The notes under the pieces are model-generated. The model searched no databases and was not told the DNA's origin. It saw nothing but the letters and a program-made list of their open reading frames with translations. From contig WLWL01000002.1 in NCBI GenBank assembly GCA_012103605.1, positions 1 to 64,000 of the forward strand: a stretch of DNA of 64,000 nt, written 5' to 3'. The translations under genes were made by a program, and so were the position numbers. Source of the DNA: Candidatus Nanopelagicales bacterium. Its GTDB lineage: Bacteria; Actinomycetota; Actinomycetes; S36-B12. Below, one piece after another: positions 43,684 through 52,527 of this stretch (positions are counted from its first letter, which is position 1; each line of letters opens with the position of its first letter).

Positions 43684-45381
43684 ATGACCTCTCCCGTGCG
43701 TATGAAACCCCGCAGCTTTCTGGTGACCGACGGACCCGACCGAGCACCGAACCGGGGAATGCTACGTGCTCTGGGCATGGACGACGACGACTTCACCAAG
43801 CCTCAGATCGGAATCGCCAACAGCTATAACCGCATCACACCCTGCAATATGTCGTTGCGCGATGTTGCCGTGTCGGTTGCGCAAGGTGTCGAAGCCGGGG
43901 GTGGCTTCCCGATGGAGTTCGGGACGATCACGGTGTCGGACGTGATCTCGATGGGCCATGAGGGGATGCACTTCTCGCTTGTGAGTCGAGAGGTGATCGC
44001 AGATTCGGTAGAAACCGTCGTCCAGGCCGAACGTCTCGATGGGATGGTCACGCTGGCGGGATGCGATAAGTCCATTCCGGCCATGATGATGGCGGCCGGC
44101 CGACTCGATATCGCATCCGTGCTCTTATACGCGGGCTCGCTACTTCCCGGATACGTGCGTCTGACCGACGGCACCGAAGAGACCGTCAACATCGTGACAG
44201 CTTTCGAGGCTGTCGGTGCTCGCGCGCGCGGCTTGATGAACGATGAAGACGTCGATCGAATCGAGCGAGCGGTATGTCCGAGCGCGGGCACGTGCGGTGG
44301 CATGTACACCGCCAACACGATGGCAAGTGCGGCCGAAGCGATGGGCCTGGCACTTCCTGGTTCATCCTCACCCCCCGCGGTCGATTCGCGACGGGACACC
44401 TTGGCGCGGCGCAGCGGTGAAGCGGTTATCGAGATGTTGCGACAAGACATCACGGCACGAGACATCATCACCAAGCAGTCCCTGGAGAACGCGATAGCCA
44501 TCGTGATGGCACTCGGTGGTTCGACGAATGCTGTCCTGCACCTTCCAGCGATCGCGCACGAAGTCGGGGTTGATTTGGGAATGGACGATTTCCACCGGAT
44601 CGGAGCCCGCGTGCCGCACGTTGCGGATCTCAAGCCCTTCGGTGAGTACCTGATGTTCGACCTCGACAAGGTCGGGGGTGTTCCCGTTGTGCTGAAGGCT
44701 CTCTTGGAAGTGGGCTTGCTGCACGGTGATTGTCTGACGGTGACCGGCCGGACGATGGCCGAGAACCTCGCGGACATTGAGATCCCCGAACCTGACGGCA
44801 CCGTCGTTCGACCGATCTCGTCACCGCTCGGGTCTACCGGGGGGATCACCATTCTCGGCGGCTCGCTGGCTCCCGAGGGTGCGGTCGTGAAGAACGCGGG
44901 TGTTCCCGTGGAGGTTTTTGAGGGGGTGGCGCGTGTGTTCGATCGTGAGCAGGCAGCCATGGATGCGCTCGAGGACGGCACCATCCAGGCTGGTGACGTT
45001 GTCGTCATTCGATATGAAGGCCCCAAGGGTGGTCCGGGTATGCGCGAGATGTTGATGATCACTGGAGCTATCAAGGGTGCGGGCTTGGGTAAGGACGTGC
45101 TGTTGATCACCGATGGGCGCTTCTCCGGTGGCACGACGGGTTTGTGTGTCGGTCACGTCTCCCCGGAGGCCGTCGACGGTGGCCCCATCGGGCTGCTGCG
45201 TGATGGTGACCGCATCATGATCGATATCCCCAACAGGACGCTCGATGTGCTCGTCGATCCGGCAGAGATGAGCGAACGCCACGCGTCGTTCGAACCGTTA
45301 CCTCCGCGCTATAACCGAGGCGTGCTCGCGAAGTACGCCAAGTTGGTGGGTAGCGCCTCGAAGGGAGCCATCACGGGGTAA
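43684..45381 (+). CDS. dihydroxy-acid dehydratase paralogue (IlvD/EDD family, divergent N-terminal half)
   Basis: 565 aa; [71 protein letters not shown]. Confidence 0.92.
   Translation: MTSPVRMKPRSFLVTDGPDRAPNRGMLRALGMDDDDFTKPQIGIANSYNRITPCNMSLRDVAVSVAQGVEAGGGFPMEFGTITVSDVISMGHEGMHFSLVSREVIADSVETVVQAERLDGMVTLAGCDKSIPAMMMAAGRLDIASVLLYAGSLLPGYVRLTDGTEETVNIVTAFEAVGARARGLMNDEDVDRIERAVCPSAGTCGGMYTANTMASAAEAMGLALPGSSSPPAVDSRRDTLARRSGEAVIEMLRQDITARDIITKQSLENAIAIVMALGGSTNAVLHLPAIAHEVGVDLGMDDFHRIGARVPHVADLKPFGEYLMFDLDKVGGVPVVLKALLEVGLLHGDCLTVTGRTMAENLADIEIPEPDGTVVRPISSPLGSTGGITILGGSLAPEGAVVKNAGVPVEVFEGVARVFDREQAAMDALEDGTIQAGDVVVIRYEGPKGGPGMREMLMITGAIKGAGLGKDVLLITDGRFSGGTTGLCVGHVSPEAVDGGPIGLLRDGDRIMIDIPNRTLDVLVDPAEMSERHASFEPLPPRYNRGVLAKYAKLVGSASKGAITG
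44944..45237 (+). repeat. near-identical tract shared with first ilvD (copy 2)
   Basis: See 37778-38071. Confidence 0.9.
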
Positions 45382-45412
45382 GCACCGAGAGTGCTGACCG
45401 GCCGTTGAATCC

Positions 45413-45718
45413 TCAGGGTGCGGCGTCAACTATCGCGTCGATCCGCTCGGCGAGGGCAATATCGAGTCCGGTGACTCCATGTGCTGAATGTGTCGATAGG
45501 CGGAAGGTGAGGTTCCTCCATCGGATGTCGATATCCGGATGGTGGTCTATCTCCTCGGCTACATGGGCGATGGCGGTGACGTCGTCAATGCCGTGGAGGA
45601 AGGTCGAAGCCTCCACCTGGGCCACGAGGGCAGTGCCGTCGTAGCTCCAGCGGGGGTGCAGGCGGCAGAAGTCGTCGATGTGGTCATCGTCCAACAGGTC
45701 GGCAGATGGTTCGGGCAC
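45413..45718 (-). CDS. 4a-hydroxytetrahydrobiopterin dehydratase (pterin-4-alpha-carbinolamine dehydratase)
   Basis: 101 aa; AIAHVAEEIDHHPDIDIRWRNLTFRLSTHSAHGVTGLDIALAERID. Confidence 0.93.
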   Translation of the reverse strand: MPEPSADLLDDDHIDDFCRLHPRWSYDGTALVAQVEASTFLHGIDDVTAIAHVAEEIDHHPDIDIRWRNLTFRLSTHSAHGVTGLDIALAERIDAIVDAAP

Positions 45719-45864
45719 GAAACGAGCCTCCTCGACGGGCGGTTCCTCAGTTTGTACCCGAGCCTGCCGGATCGCCCTGGCGGCCGCACGTGTTCGGGCT
45801 GACCGGGCTGACCGGGCGCCAGGGGTTGACGGGTGTCAGAGGTGGGGGCTACGGTCGTGTCTGG

Positions 45865-45882
45865 TTCGAACAGGTGTTCGAA
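45865..45882. promoter_or_regulatory. LexA SOS box
   Basis: TTCGAAC-AGGT-GTTCGAA; matches the actinobacterial/Gram-positive SOS consensus TCGAACNNNNGTTCGA, upstream of HEPN-dnaE2-dinB. Confidence 0.93.
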
Positions 45883-46020
45883 TACCTGGTAGGTCGGTTT
45901 GCTCGACACGAGGGTTATTCGGGCACATGCCTCATCGGACCAAGCACCTCGGATTCGCGGCCGAGGTGGGAGTTCTGTGGAACTCAACGAAACGGGCCCG
46001 TAGGCCGCTGAGGTTGCCTC

Positions 46021-46051
46021 GACCCCAGCCCCAGCGGCCGGGGTCCGTTTT
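46021..46051 (+). terminator. candidate leader terminator/attenuator hairpin between the SOS box and the HEPN gene
   Basis: GACCCC-AGCCCCAGCGGCC-GGGGTC-CGTTTT; short, G+C-rich stem plus T-run. Confidence 0.45.
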
Positions 46052-46060
46052 GGAGCAGTG

Positions 46061-46099
46061 CACGTGGGTCGAGCACGTGGGTCGAGCACGTGGGTCGAG
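46061..46099. repeat. 13-bp tandem repeat x3 in the SOS-operon leader
   Basis: cacgtgggtcgag x3, exact. Confidence 0.95.
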
Positions 46100-46134
46100 A
46101 AAACCAGCACACGCATAGAGAAGGGATCTTCGCG

Positions 46135-46644
46135 ATGAACTCGACCCGCCCTGGGACCCGCCCTGGGACCCATTCTGGTGATGCGCTCCCCGCATCGAAT
46201 CTCCGTGAGTTGACTATGACGCCGGTTGCCGCGGACGACTTGATCCACAGTGCTCAGCGCAGTTTGGCTCGTGCCGCGCTAGCGGGCACCCCGCACGAGC
46301 GATACGCCGCCGCACACCTTGCGGCCTTACGAGCTGCTGCCGCGGTTATCGCTGTTGTTGCCTCCCGGTCTTCTCAGGTGCGCGCCAACCGACCGGTGCG
46401 TCAGCAAGTGCGGAGCGCGTGGGTGGTGCTACGTGAGGTGTGTCCGCCGCTGTCGGAGTGGGCGGATTTCTTTGCCGCTGGCGCCCAGACCCGTGCCGCT
46501 GCCGAAGCCGGAATCCCGTGCGTCGGTGCGCGGGCAGCAGACGATCTCGTTCGCGATGCGCAGACGTTCCTGGCTCGAGTCTGTGACGTACTGGAGTTGG
46601 CCCATCAGCCAGCGCTCGATCTACGGCTGCGTGCCGTCGGTTAG
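46135..46644 (+). CDS. SAV_6107-family HEPN-domain protein
   Basis: LARAALAGTPHERYAAAHLAALRAAAAVIAVVASR...VWVVLREVCPPLSEWADFFAAGAQTRAAAEAG; located directly upstream of dnaE2. Start moved to ATG 46135. Confidence 0.8.
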   Translation: MNSTRPGTRPGTHSGDALPASNLRELTMTPVAADDLIHSAQRSLARAALAGTPHERYAAAHLAALRAAAAVIAVVASRSSQVRANRPVRQQVRSAWVVLREVCPPLSEWADFFAAGAQTRAAAEAGIPCVGARAADDLVRDAQTFLARVCDVLELAHQPALDLRLRAVG

Positions 46645-46646
46645 GC

Positions 46647-49600
46647 GTGGGAGTCGTTTCACCACCGTTCGCCCATTTGCACGTAGCTTCCAGCCACTCA
46701 CTTCGGTATGGCGCCACCTTGCCGGAGTTACTCGTGCAACGCAGTGCCGAACTTGGTCAGTCAATCGTCGCTCTTACCGACCGAGACGGCTTGTACGCGG
46801 CGGTCCGGTGGGTACGTGAGTGTTCCCGGCTGGGCATACAACCGGTACTCGGAGTGGATATCGCGGTCGAGGCAACCCAGGTGGCGCGGGTGCATCCGGA
46901 CGTGCAGGCACGGACACCGGCGCGCGGGGGTCGGTGGATTGATGAGACACGTCCGCGAGTCCTTTTGCTCGCGACGGGTTCGCGAGGGTGGGCATCACTA
47001 TGTCGCCTTGTGAGCGCTGCACACATCGGCGATCACACCGCGCGCGGTGAACCGTGGGTGCCGTGGTCGGCGTTGCGCGAACACAGCGAGGGGATAGTCG
47101 TCATTCTCGGTGCGGACTCCGAGGTTGGTCGGTATCTCGCAGATGAGCGAGCGACTCTCGCTGAGGCGGCGACGCGGCCGTGGCGTGCGGTATTCGATCG
47201 GTATCTCGCTATCGGTGTCACGTCCCATCGGCAGCCGGGTTTTCCGCTGCGTCGTCGACATCGGTACTCAACAGCGACAGCAGCGCGCATGCTGGGATGG
47301 GCGCGCGAGCAACGGTTGCCTGCTGTTGTGACCAACGCGGTGCGATACGCCCATCCCGATCAAGCCGGTATCGCCGAGGTGCTAGACGCCTCTCGATTGC
47401 TTGTGCCGTTGAGTTCGCCACGGCTCGAGCGCCAGCAGGGAGCTCACGCGTACGTGAAATCAGGGCAAGAAATGGCGGAGATCGCAGCGGAGATCGCCCA
47501 CGCGTCAGGGGGACAAGACGAGCGCGGCGGGCAACGCCTATTAGAAGACACGTGGCATCTCGCGCAGTACTGCGCACTCGACTCCGGGCGAGATCTGGGC
47601 CTGGGGGAGGTTTTCGTTCCCGAACTCGACGTGCTTCTGGGAAGGGAGATTCCCGACCCGGTTGCAGAGGCTGCGACTTTATTGCGCCACCGATGTGCCG
47701 CAGCGATACCCGACCGCTACTCGAAAGACGAAAGAAGCCAAGCCGAGCATCGACTCGACGCCGAACTGAGAACCATCACGAGTCTCGGTTTCTCCGGGTA
47801 TTTCCTCACCGTCGCCGAGGTGGTCGACATGGTTCGAGATAGAGGAATACGGGTGGCTGCGCGTGGCTCCGGCGCTGGAAGTCTCGTTACCCATCTCTTG
47901 GGGATCAGTGGCGTTGATCCCATTCGGCACGGATTGTTGATGGAGCGGTTCTTGTCACCGCTTCGGCGAGTGCTCCCGGATATCGATATCGACGTCGAAT
48001 CAGCCCGACGATTGGAGGTCTACGACCTCATTCGCGATCGATTCGGTGACGGGCGGGTCGCAAGCGTCTCGATGATGGAGACCTATCGCGTGCGGCATGC
48101 CGTTCGAGATGTTGGTGCCGCACTCGGTATGGACGTGGGGGAAGTCGATGCATTCGCAAAGGCGTTTCCGCATGTTCGTGCTCGACAAGCCCGCAGTGCG
48201 CTGAGCGATCTTCCTGAGTTGCGAAACTCTCATATAGGACAACTCGCGAATGATGGACAGCTCGATCATTTCCTCGACCTCGTCGAAGGCCTCGATGGGT
48301 TACCCCGAGATATCGCCATGCACCCGTGTGGTGTGGTCCTCTCCGATGCCACGCTGCTCGATCGAACCCCCGTGGAGAGCAGTGCCGCGGGCTATCACAT
48401 GAGTCATTTCGATAAACACGATGTCGAGCACATGGGTCTACTCAAACTCGATGTTCTTGGGGTTCGAATGCAGTCGGCGATCGCGCACGCAATCACCGAG
48501 GCCGAGAACAACACGGGGGAGAGCATCGAACTCGATGATCGTCAGCTCGATGATCCGAAAACATTTGAGCTCATCCGATCGACCAAGACCTTGGGGTGCT
48601 TCCAAATTGAGTCACCGGGTCAACGTGAACTTCTTGGCAAGTTCGCACCCGATCGTTTCTCTGATCTGATCATCGACATATCACTGTTTCGCCCAGGACC
48701 GGTCAAATCAGACATGGTGACGCCATTCCTTATGGCTCGGCAGGGGTGGTGTGCTCCGGAGTACCCGCACTCCGATCTTGAATCGATATTGCATGAGACC
48801 TATGGAGTGGTGGTATTCCACGAACAAGTGCTGCGCATCATCGCAACGATGACGGGATGTTCTCTCGCTGAAGCCGATGAATGCCGACGCAGTATGGGGT
48901 CACCGGACGGGCAAGACGATGTCCGGGCGTGGTTCTACCCGACCGCCATCAACCACGGTTACGACGTCCCGACTGTCGAGCGAGTGTGGGAGATTCTTCG
49001 GGCATTCGCGTCCTTCGGCTTCTGCAAGGCGCACGCAGCAGCCTTCGCGCTCCCCACGTATCAATCTGCATGGCTCAAGGCGCATTATCCAGCAGCCTTC
49101 TATTGCGGAATATTGACGCACGATCCGGGTATGTATCCCAAAAGGCTCTTACTCGACGACGCACGAGTGCATGGAATCCGAGTGCTAGGTATCGACGTCA
49201 ATATTTCGGGTGACGCCTATCGAGTGGAGGGAGCGGACGCACAAGCTATTCGGGTTCCCCTGACCGAAGTAGCGGGTATTAGTGAGCATGAAGTCCAAAG
49301 GCTGATCGATCGGCGCCCTTTCTCCTCGCTCTCCGACGCGATAGGGCGAGCAGAGTTGTCACGACCCGTGGCGGAAAACCTGGTGGTGACAGGGGCATTC
49401 GACGCATTGCATCCCGCCCCCGTTACTCGACGGGATCTGTTGCTGCAGGTTGCCGATATCGACAGGCACACACGGTCGACGGGTATCGATACGCAGTTGT
49501 CATTCGATCTCCTCGGATCAACAGCTGAATTCGTTCCGATTACGGGGCTACCGGAAATGAAAGCAAGTGACCGAGTTCGATCGGAGATGTCGGTCCTGGG

Positions 49601-50174
49601 TTTGGACGTCAGCGCCCATGTGGTGGATTTCTACAAGGATCTATTGAGCGAGATGCGCGCCACTGCTGCCTGCGATCTACTGAAGCAAAGATCCGGTAGC
49701 GACGTATGGGTCGCCGGTGTCAAAGTCGCAATTCAAAGTCCCCCCGTGCGTAGTGGGCGGCGAGTGATCTTCGTAACCCTTGATGACTCCACGGGCCCCA
49801 TCGATGCGGCCTTCTTCGATGATGTTCAAGAGAACTACGCATCGACGTTGTTCAATTCCTGGTTGCTCATCATTCGTGGGCGCCTTCGGCGATCCGGGCC
49901 GCGAGGAGTGTCGATGCGCGCCACTGGTTGCTGGGATCTGGGGGATGTGCGGCGACTGTGGAAAGACGAAGGAATGGATGCTGTTCGCTCGTTACTGACC
50001 TATGACCCTGCTTCAGAGCAGGCCCCAGATGTTCACGCAGGACCACGGAAGGTGCTGGTGCATGCAAGTGGTTTCCAGCAATCGCCTTACGCCGACATCA
50101 CTCCCGCCGGAGCTTCCGTGAATCGTCCGCCGGGGAAGTTTTGGCATTCCAGTCCTGGTGTCTCCGGCTGGTAG
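46647..50174 (+). CDS. dnaE2: error-prone DNA polymerase III alpha subunit DnaE2
   Basis: 1175 aa; N-terminal PHP-like FAHLHVASSHSLRYGATLPELLVQRSAELGQSIVALTDRDGLYA, ARGSGAGSLVTHLLGISGVDPIRHGLLMERFLSP, DIDIDVESARR, FWHSSPGVSG C-terminus. Confidence 0.93.
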   Translation: MGVVSPPFAHLHVASSHSLRYGATLPELLVQRSAELGQSIVALTDRDGLYAAVRWVRECSRLGIQPVLGVDIAVEATQVARVHPDVQARTPARGGRWIDETRPRVLLLATGSRGWASLCRLVSAAHIGDHTARGEPWVPWSALREHSEGIVVILGADSEVGRYLADERATLAEAATRPWRAVFDRYLAIGVTSHRQPGFPLRRRHRYSTATAARMLGWAREQRLPAVVTNAVRYAHPDQAGIAEVLDASRLLVPLSSPRLERQQGAHAYVKSGQEMAEIAAEIAHASGGQDERGGQRLLEDTWHLAQYCALDSGRDLGLGEVFVPELDVLLGREIPDPVAEAATLLRHRCAAAIPDRYSKDERSQAEHRLDAELRTITSLGFSGYFLTVAEVVDMVRDRGIRVAARGSGAGSLVTHLLGISGVDPIRHGLLMERFLSPLRRVLPDIDIDVESARRLEVYDLIRDRFGDGRVASVSMMETYRVRHAVRDVGAALGMDVGEVDAFAKAFPHVRARQARSALSDLPELRNSHIGQLANDGQLDHFLDLVEGLDGLPRDIAMHPCGVVLSDATLLDRTPVESSAAGYHMSHFDKHDVEHMGLLKLDVLGVRMQSAIAHAITEAENNTGESIELDDRQLDDPKTFELIRSTKTLGCFQIESPGQRELLGKFAPDRFSDLIIDISLFRPGPVKSDMVTPFLMARQGWCAPEYPHSDLESILHETYGVVVFHEQVLRIIATMTGCSLAEADECRRSMGSPDGQDDVRAWFYPTAINHGYDVPTVERVWEILRAFASFGFCKAHAAAFALPTYQSAWLKAHYPAAFYCGILTHDPGMYPKRLLLDDARVHGIRVLGIDVNISGDAYRVEGADAQAIRVPLTEVAGISEHEVQRLIDRRPFSSLSDAIGRAELSRPVAENLVVTGAFDALHPAPVTRRDLLLQVADIDRHTRSTGIDTQLSFDLLGSTAEFVPITGLPEMKASDRVRSEMSVLGLDVSAHVVDFYKDLLSEMRATAACDLLKQRSGSDVWVAGVKVAIQSPPVRSGRRVIFVTLDDSTGPIDAAFFDDVQENYASTLFNSWLLIIRGRLRRSGPRGVSMRATGCWDLGDVRRLWKDEGMDAVRSLLTYDPASEQAPDVHAGPRKVLVHASGFQQSPYADITPAGASVNRPPGKFWHSSPGVSGW

Positions 50175-50200
50175 AAGCGACAGGAAGGGATGATGCGGGT

Positions 50201-51418
50201 ATGAGCCGTAGCCAGGTTCGCCGGCCTCAAGGGTTGGGCAACTTCGGTGATGACGACACCGGAACGACGATCCTGCACGTGGATATGGATGCTTTCTACG
50301 CGTCCGTCGAATTACTTAATCATCCGGAACTTGCGGGTACGCCCGTCGTCGTGGGGGCCAGCACCGGAAATCGAGGAGTCGTTCTTTCCGCCACCTATGA
50401 GGCCCGAGCACTGGGAATTCACTCCGCGATGCCTATTTCTCGAGCACGACGTCTGGCACCGCAGGCAACATTTATCCCTCCGCACCACGATCAATACGCG
50501 CAGGCGTCGCGAGAAGTGATGGACATCTTCGGATCCATCACCCCGATCGTTGAGCCACTGTCTCTTGACGAAGCCTTTCTCGATGTCGCCGGGGCAATTC
50601 GTCGCCTGGGGCGACCCGTTGCCATCGCCACGCTCATTCGGAATCGAGTCCGTGACGAGGTCGGCATCACGTGCTCGGTCGGGGTGGCGTCAAGCAAGTT
50701 CGTCGCCAAGCTCGCCTCCACGCACAGCAAGCCGGACGGACTGCTCCTCATTCCGCATGCCAAGGTCATCGAATTCCTTCACCCACTCCCCGTCGGTGCC
50801 TTATGGGGCGTGGGAGAGCGAACCGAAGAGCAATTGGTGCGCCTCGGACTGGAAACCGTGGGCGACATCGCCGAGACACCCGTGGCCACCTTGGAGCGAG
50901 CCCTCGGCGCGGCACAGGGTCGTCATCTTCACGATCTCTCCTGGGGCACAGATCCTCGGGCCGTCATTCCCAATGAGCCGGAGAAAAGCATCGGGAACGA
51001 GGAGACATTCGATTCGGACACCGATGATCACGAGTGGGTTCGCTCGCGGATCGCCGGACTCTCCGACCAGGTAGCGCGTCGCCTGCGGGCTTCCCAATCG
51101 GTTGCTCGGACCGTAGGTCTGAAAGTGCGTTTCGCAGATTTCACCACCATCACCCGGTCTCGGACCCTCGATGTGTCCACTGATGTTGGTGCCGATATCT
51201 ATGCCACAGCCTGGTCACTGTTCGGCGCACTGGGTCTTCAGCGAGCGAGAATCCGACTGGTTGGGGTGCGAGTGGAGGGCCTGACGCCCACCGATGAGAC
51301 CCCCACTCAACTTGCCCTGGACACCCCCGACCGTGGTCATCGCGACGCCGAGGTAGCCATGGATCGACTGCGGCAGCGCTACGGCCCCGGAGCGGTTCGT
51401 CCAGGTCGGGTCCACTGA
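50201..51418 (+). CDS. dinB: Y-family DNA polymerase IV (DinB)
   Basis: ILHVDMDAFYASVELLNHPELAGTPVVVG, VEPLSLDEAFLDVAGA (catalytic acidic residues retained), GVASSKFVAKLAS. Start moved to 50201. Confidence 0.94.
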   Translation: MSRSQVRRPQGLGNFGDDDTGTTILHVDMDAFYASVELLNHPELAGTPVVVGASTGNRGVVLSATYEARALGIHSAMPISRARRLAPQATFIPPHHDQYAQASREVMDIFGSITPIVEPLSLDEAFLDVAGAIRRLGRPVAIATLIRNRVRDEVGITCSVGVASSKFVAKLASTHSKPDGLLLIPHAKVIEFLHPLPVGALWGVGERTEEQLVRLGLETVGDIAETPVATLERALGAAQGRHLHDLSWGTDPRAVIPNEPEKSIGNEETFDSDTDDHEWVRSRIAGLSDQVARRLRASQSVARTVGLKVRFADFTTITRSRTLDVSTDVGADIYATAWSLFGALGLQRARIRLVGVRVEGLTPTDETPTQLALDTPDRGHRDAEVAMDRLRQRYGPGAVRPGRVH

Positions 51419-51558
51419 TGGCCGTCTCTACCGGGGTGCGGGTTTCCCTCGAAGTCGATTGCCACTTATCCTGAGAGTGACGGCCAAGAAGCGTGGTCGG
51501 GGACCGTGGGGCACAATGACCCAAGACATGACCACGAGACGTCGAAAGGGGGCCCGCC

Positions 51559-51975
51559 ATGCCGCTGTCAGAGCATGAGCAACGTCTGCTTGAGCAGATG
51601 GAAAAAGCCCTCTACGCCGAAGACCCGAAGTTCGCGACGAGTCTGCAGTCTCGTGGCGGGGCCGCCAGTCGGTCCCGAGCAGCGCTGGGCGTTCTCGCGA
51701 TTCTCGGTGGTCTCGGCATTGTGCTCGCCGGGATGGCCATTCCCCTCGCGATCCTCGGCGTGGTGGGCTTCGCGGTCATGCTGGCCGGGGCCGTACTCAT
51801 TTACTTCGCCTTCACCCGGCGGTCATCGACCGCCGCCGAGGACGGCGACGCAGGCACCGACGACGCCTCCGCTGCGGCCCCGCCCGCCGCTGACGGCAAG
51901 CAAGGTGGACGCTCAACCGGTTTCATGGATCGGATGGAAGAGCGCTGGCGCAAGCGCGCCGACGGCGATCGCTGA
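51559..51975 (+). CDS. DUF3040-domain membrane protein
   Basis: MPLSEHEQRLLEQMEKALYAEDPKFATSLQ then two TM segments. Confidence 0.9.
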   Translation: MPLSEHEQRLLEQMEKALYAEDPKFATSLQSRGGAASRSRAALGVLAILGGLGIVLAGMAIPLAILGVVGFAVMLAGAVLIYFAFTRRSSTAAEDGDAGTDDASAAAPPAADGKQGGRSTGFMDRMEERWRKRADGDR

Positions 51976-51987
51976 CATGATGGGGCG

Positions 51988-52515
51988 ATGAGCAACATCG
52001 TTCCCGCCCAACTCGGCCGCTTCTTCGAAGACTTCGAGGTCGGTACCACGTACCAGCACCCCTTCGGTCGGACCATCTCCGAAGCGGACTCCACGTGGTT
52101 CACCCTGCTGACCTGCAACACGAATCAGAACCACTTCAACGCCGATCTCGCCCAGAGCAACCCCATCACCGAAGGGCGGATCATCGTGAACTCGGGGCTT
52201 ACCGTGGCCCTGGTTCTCGGCTTGTCGGTGATCGACATGAGTCAAAACGCCGTGGCCAACCTGGGTTGGACCGACATCAAGCTCACCCACCCTGTCTATA
52301 TCGGGGACACGATCTACGCCGAGAGCCTGTGCTTGGAGGCACGCGAGTCGTCGTCGCGACCTGAGATGGGCATCATCCGCATGAAGACTCGGGGTTTGAA
52401 TCAGGACGGAGACGAGGTTGTTTCGTGGTTCCGCTCCGTCATGGTTCCCAAGCGGGCCAGTGGCATCGGACAGGATTACTTCCCCGAAGCCACGAACGGC
52501 CCTTTGACGGAGTAA
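51988..52515 (+). CDS. MaoC-family dehydratase
   Basis: GRFFEDFEVGTTYQHPFGRTISEADSTWFTLLTCNTNQNHFNADLA. Confidence 0.9.
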   Translation: MSNIVPAQLGRFFEDFEVGTTYQHPFGRTISEADSTWFTLLTCNTNQNHFNADLAQSNPITEGRIIVNSGLTVALVLGLSVIDMSQNAVANLGWTDIKLTHPVYIGDTIYAESLCLEARESSSRPEMGIIRMKTRGLNQDGDEVVSWFRSVMVPKRASGIGQDYFPEATNGPLTE

Positions 52516-52527
52516 CGAGCCTGGATC

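Noticed and set aside
47180-47842. 220-aa plus-strand ORF in an alternative frame of dnaE2
   Set aside because: Arg-rich off-frame translation, typical of GC-rich frame shadows; dnaE2 frame has full family motifs.
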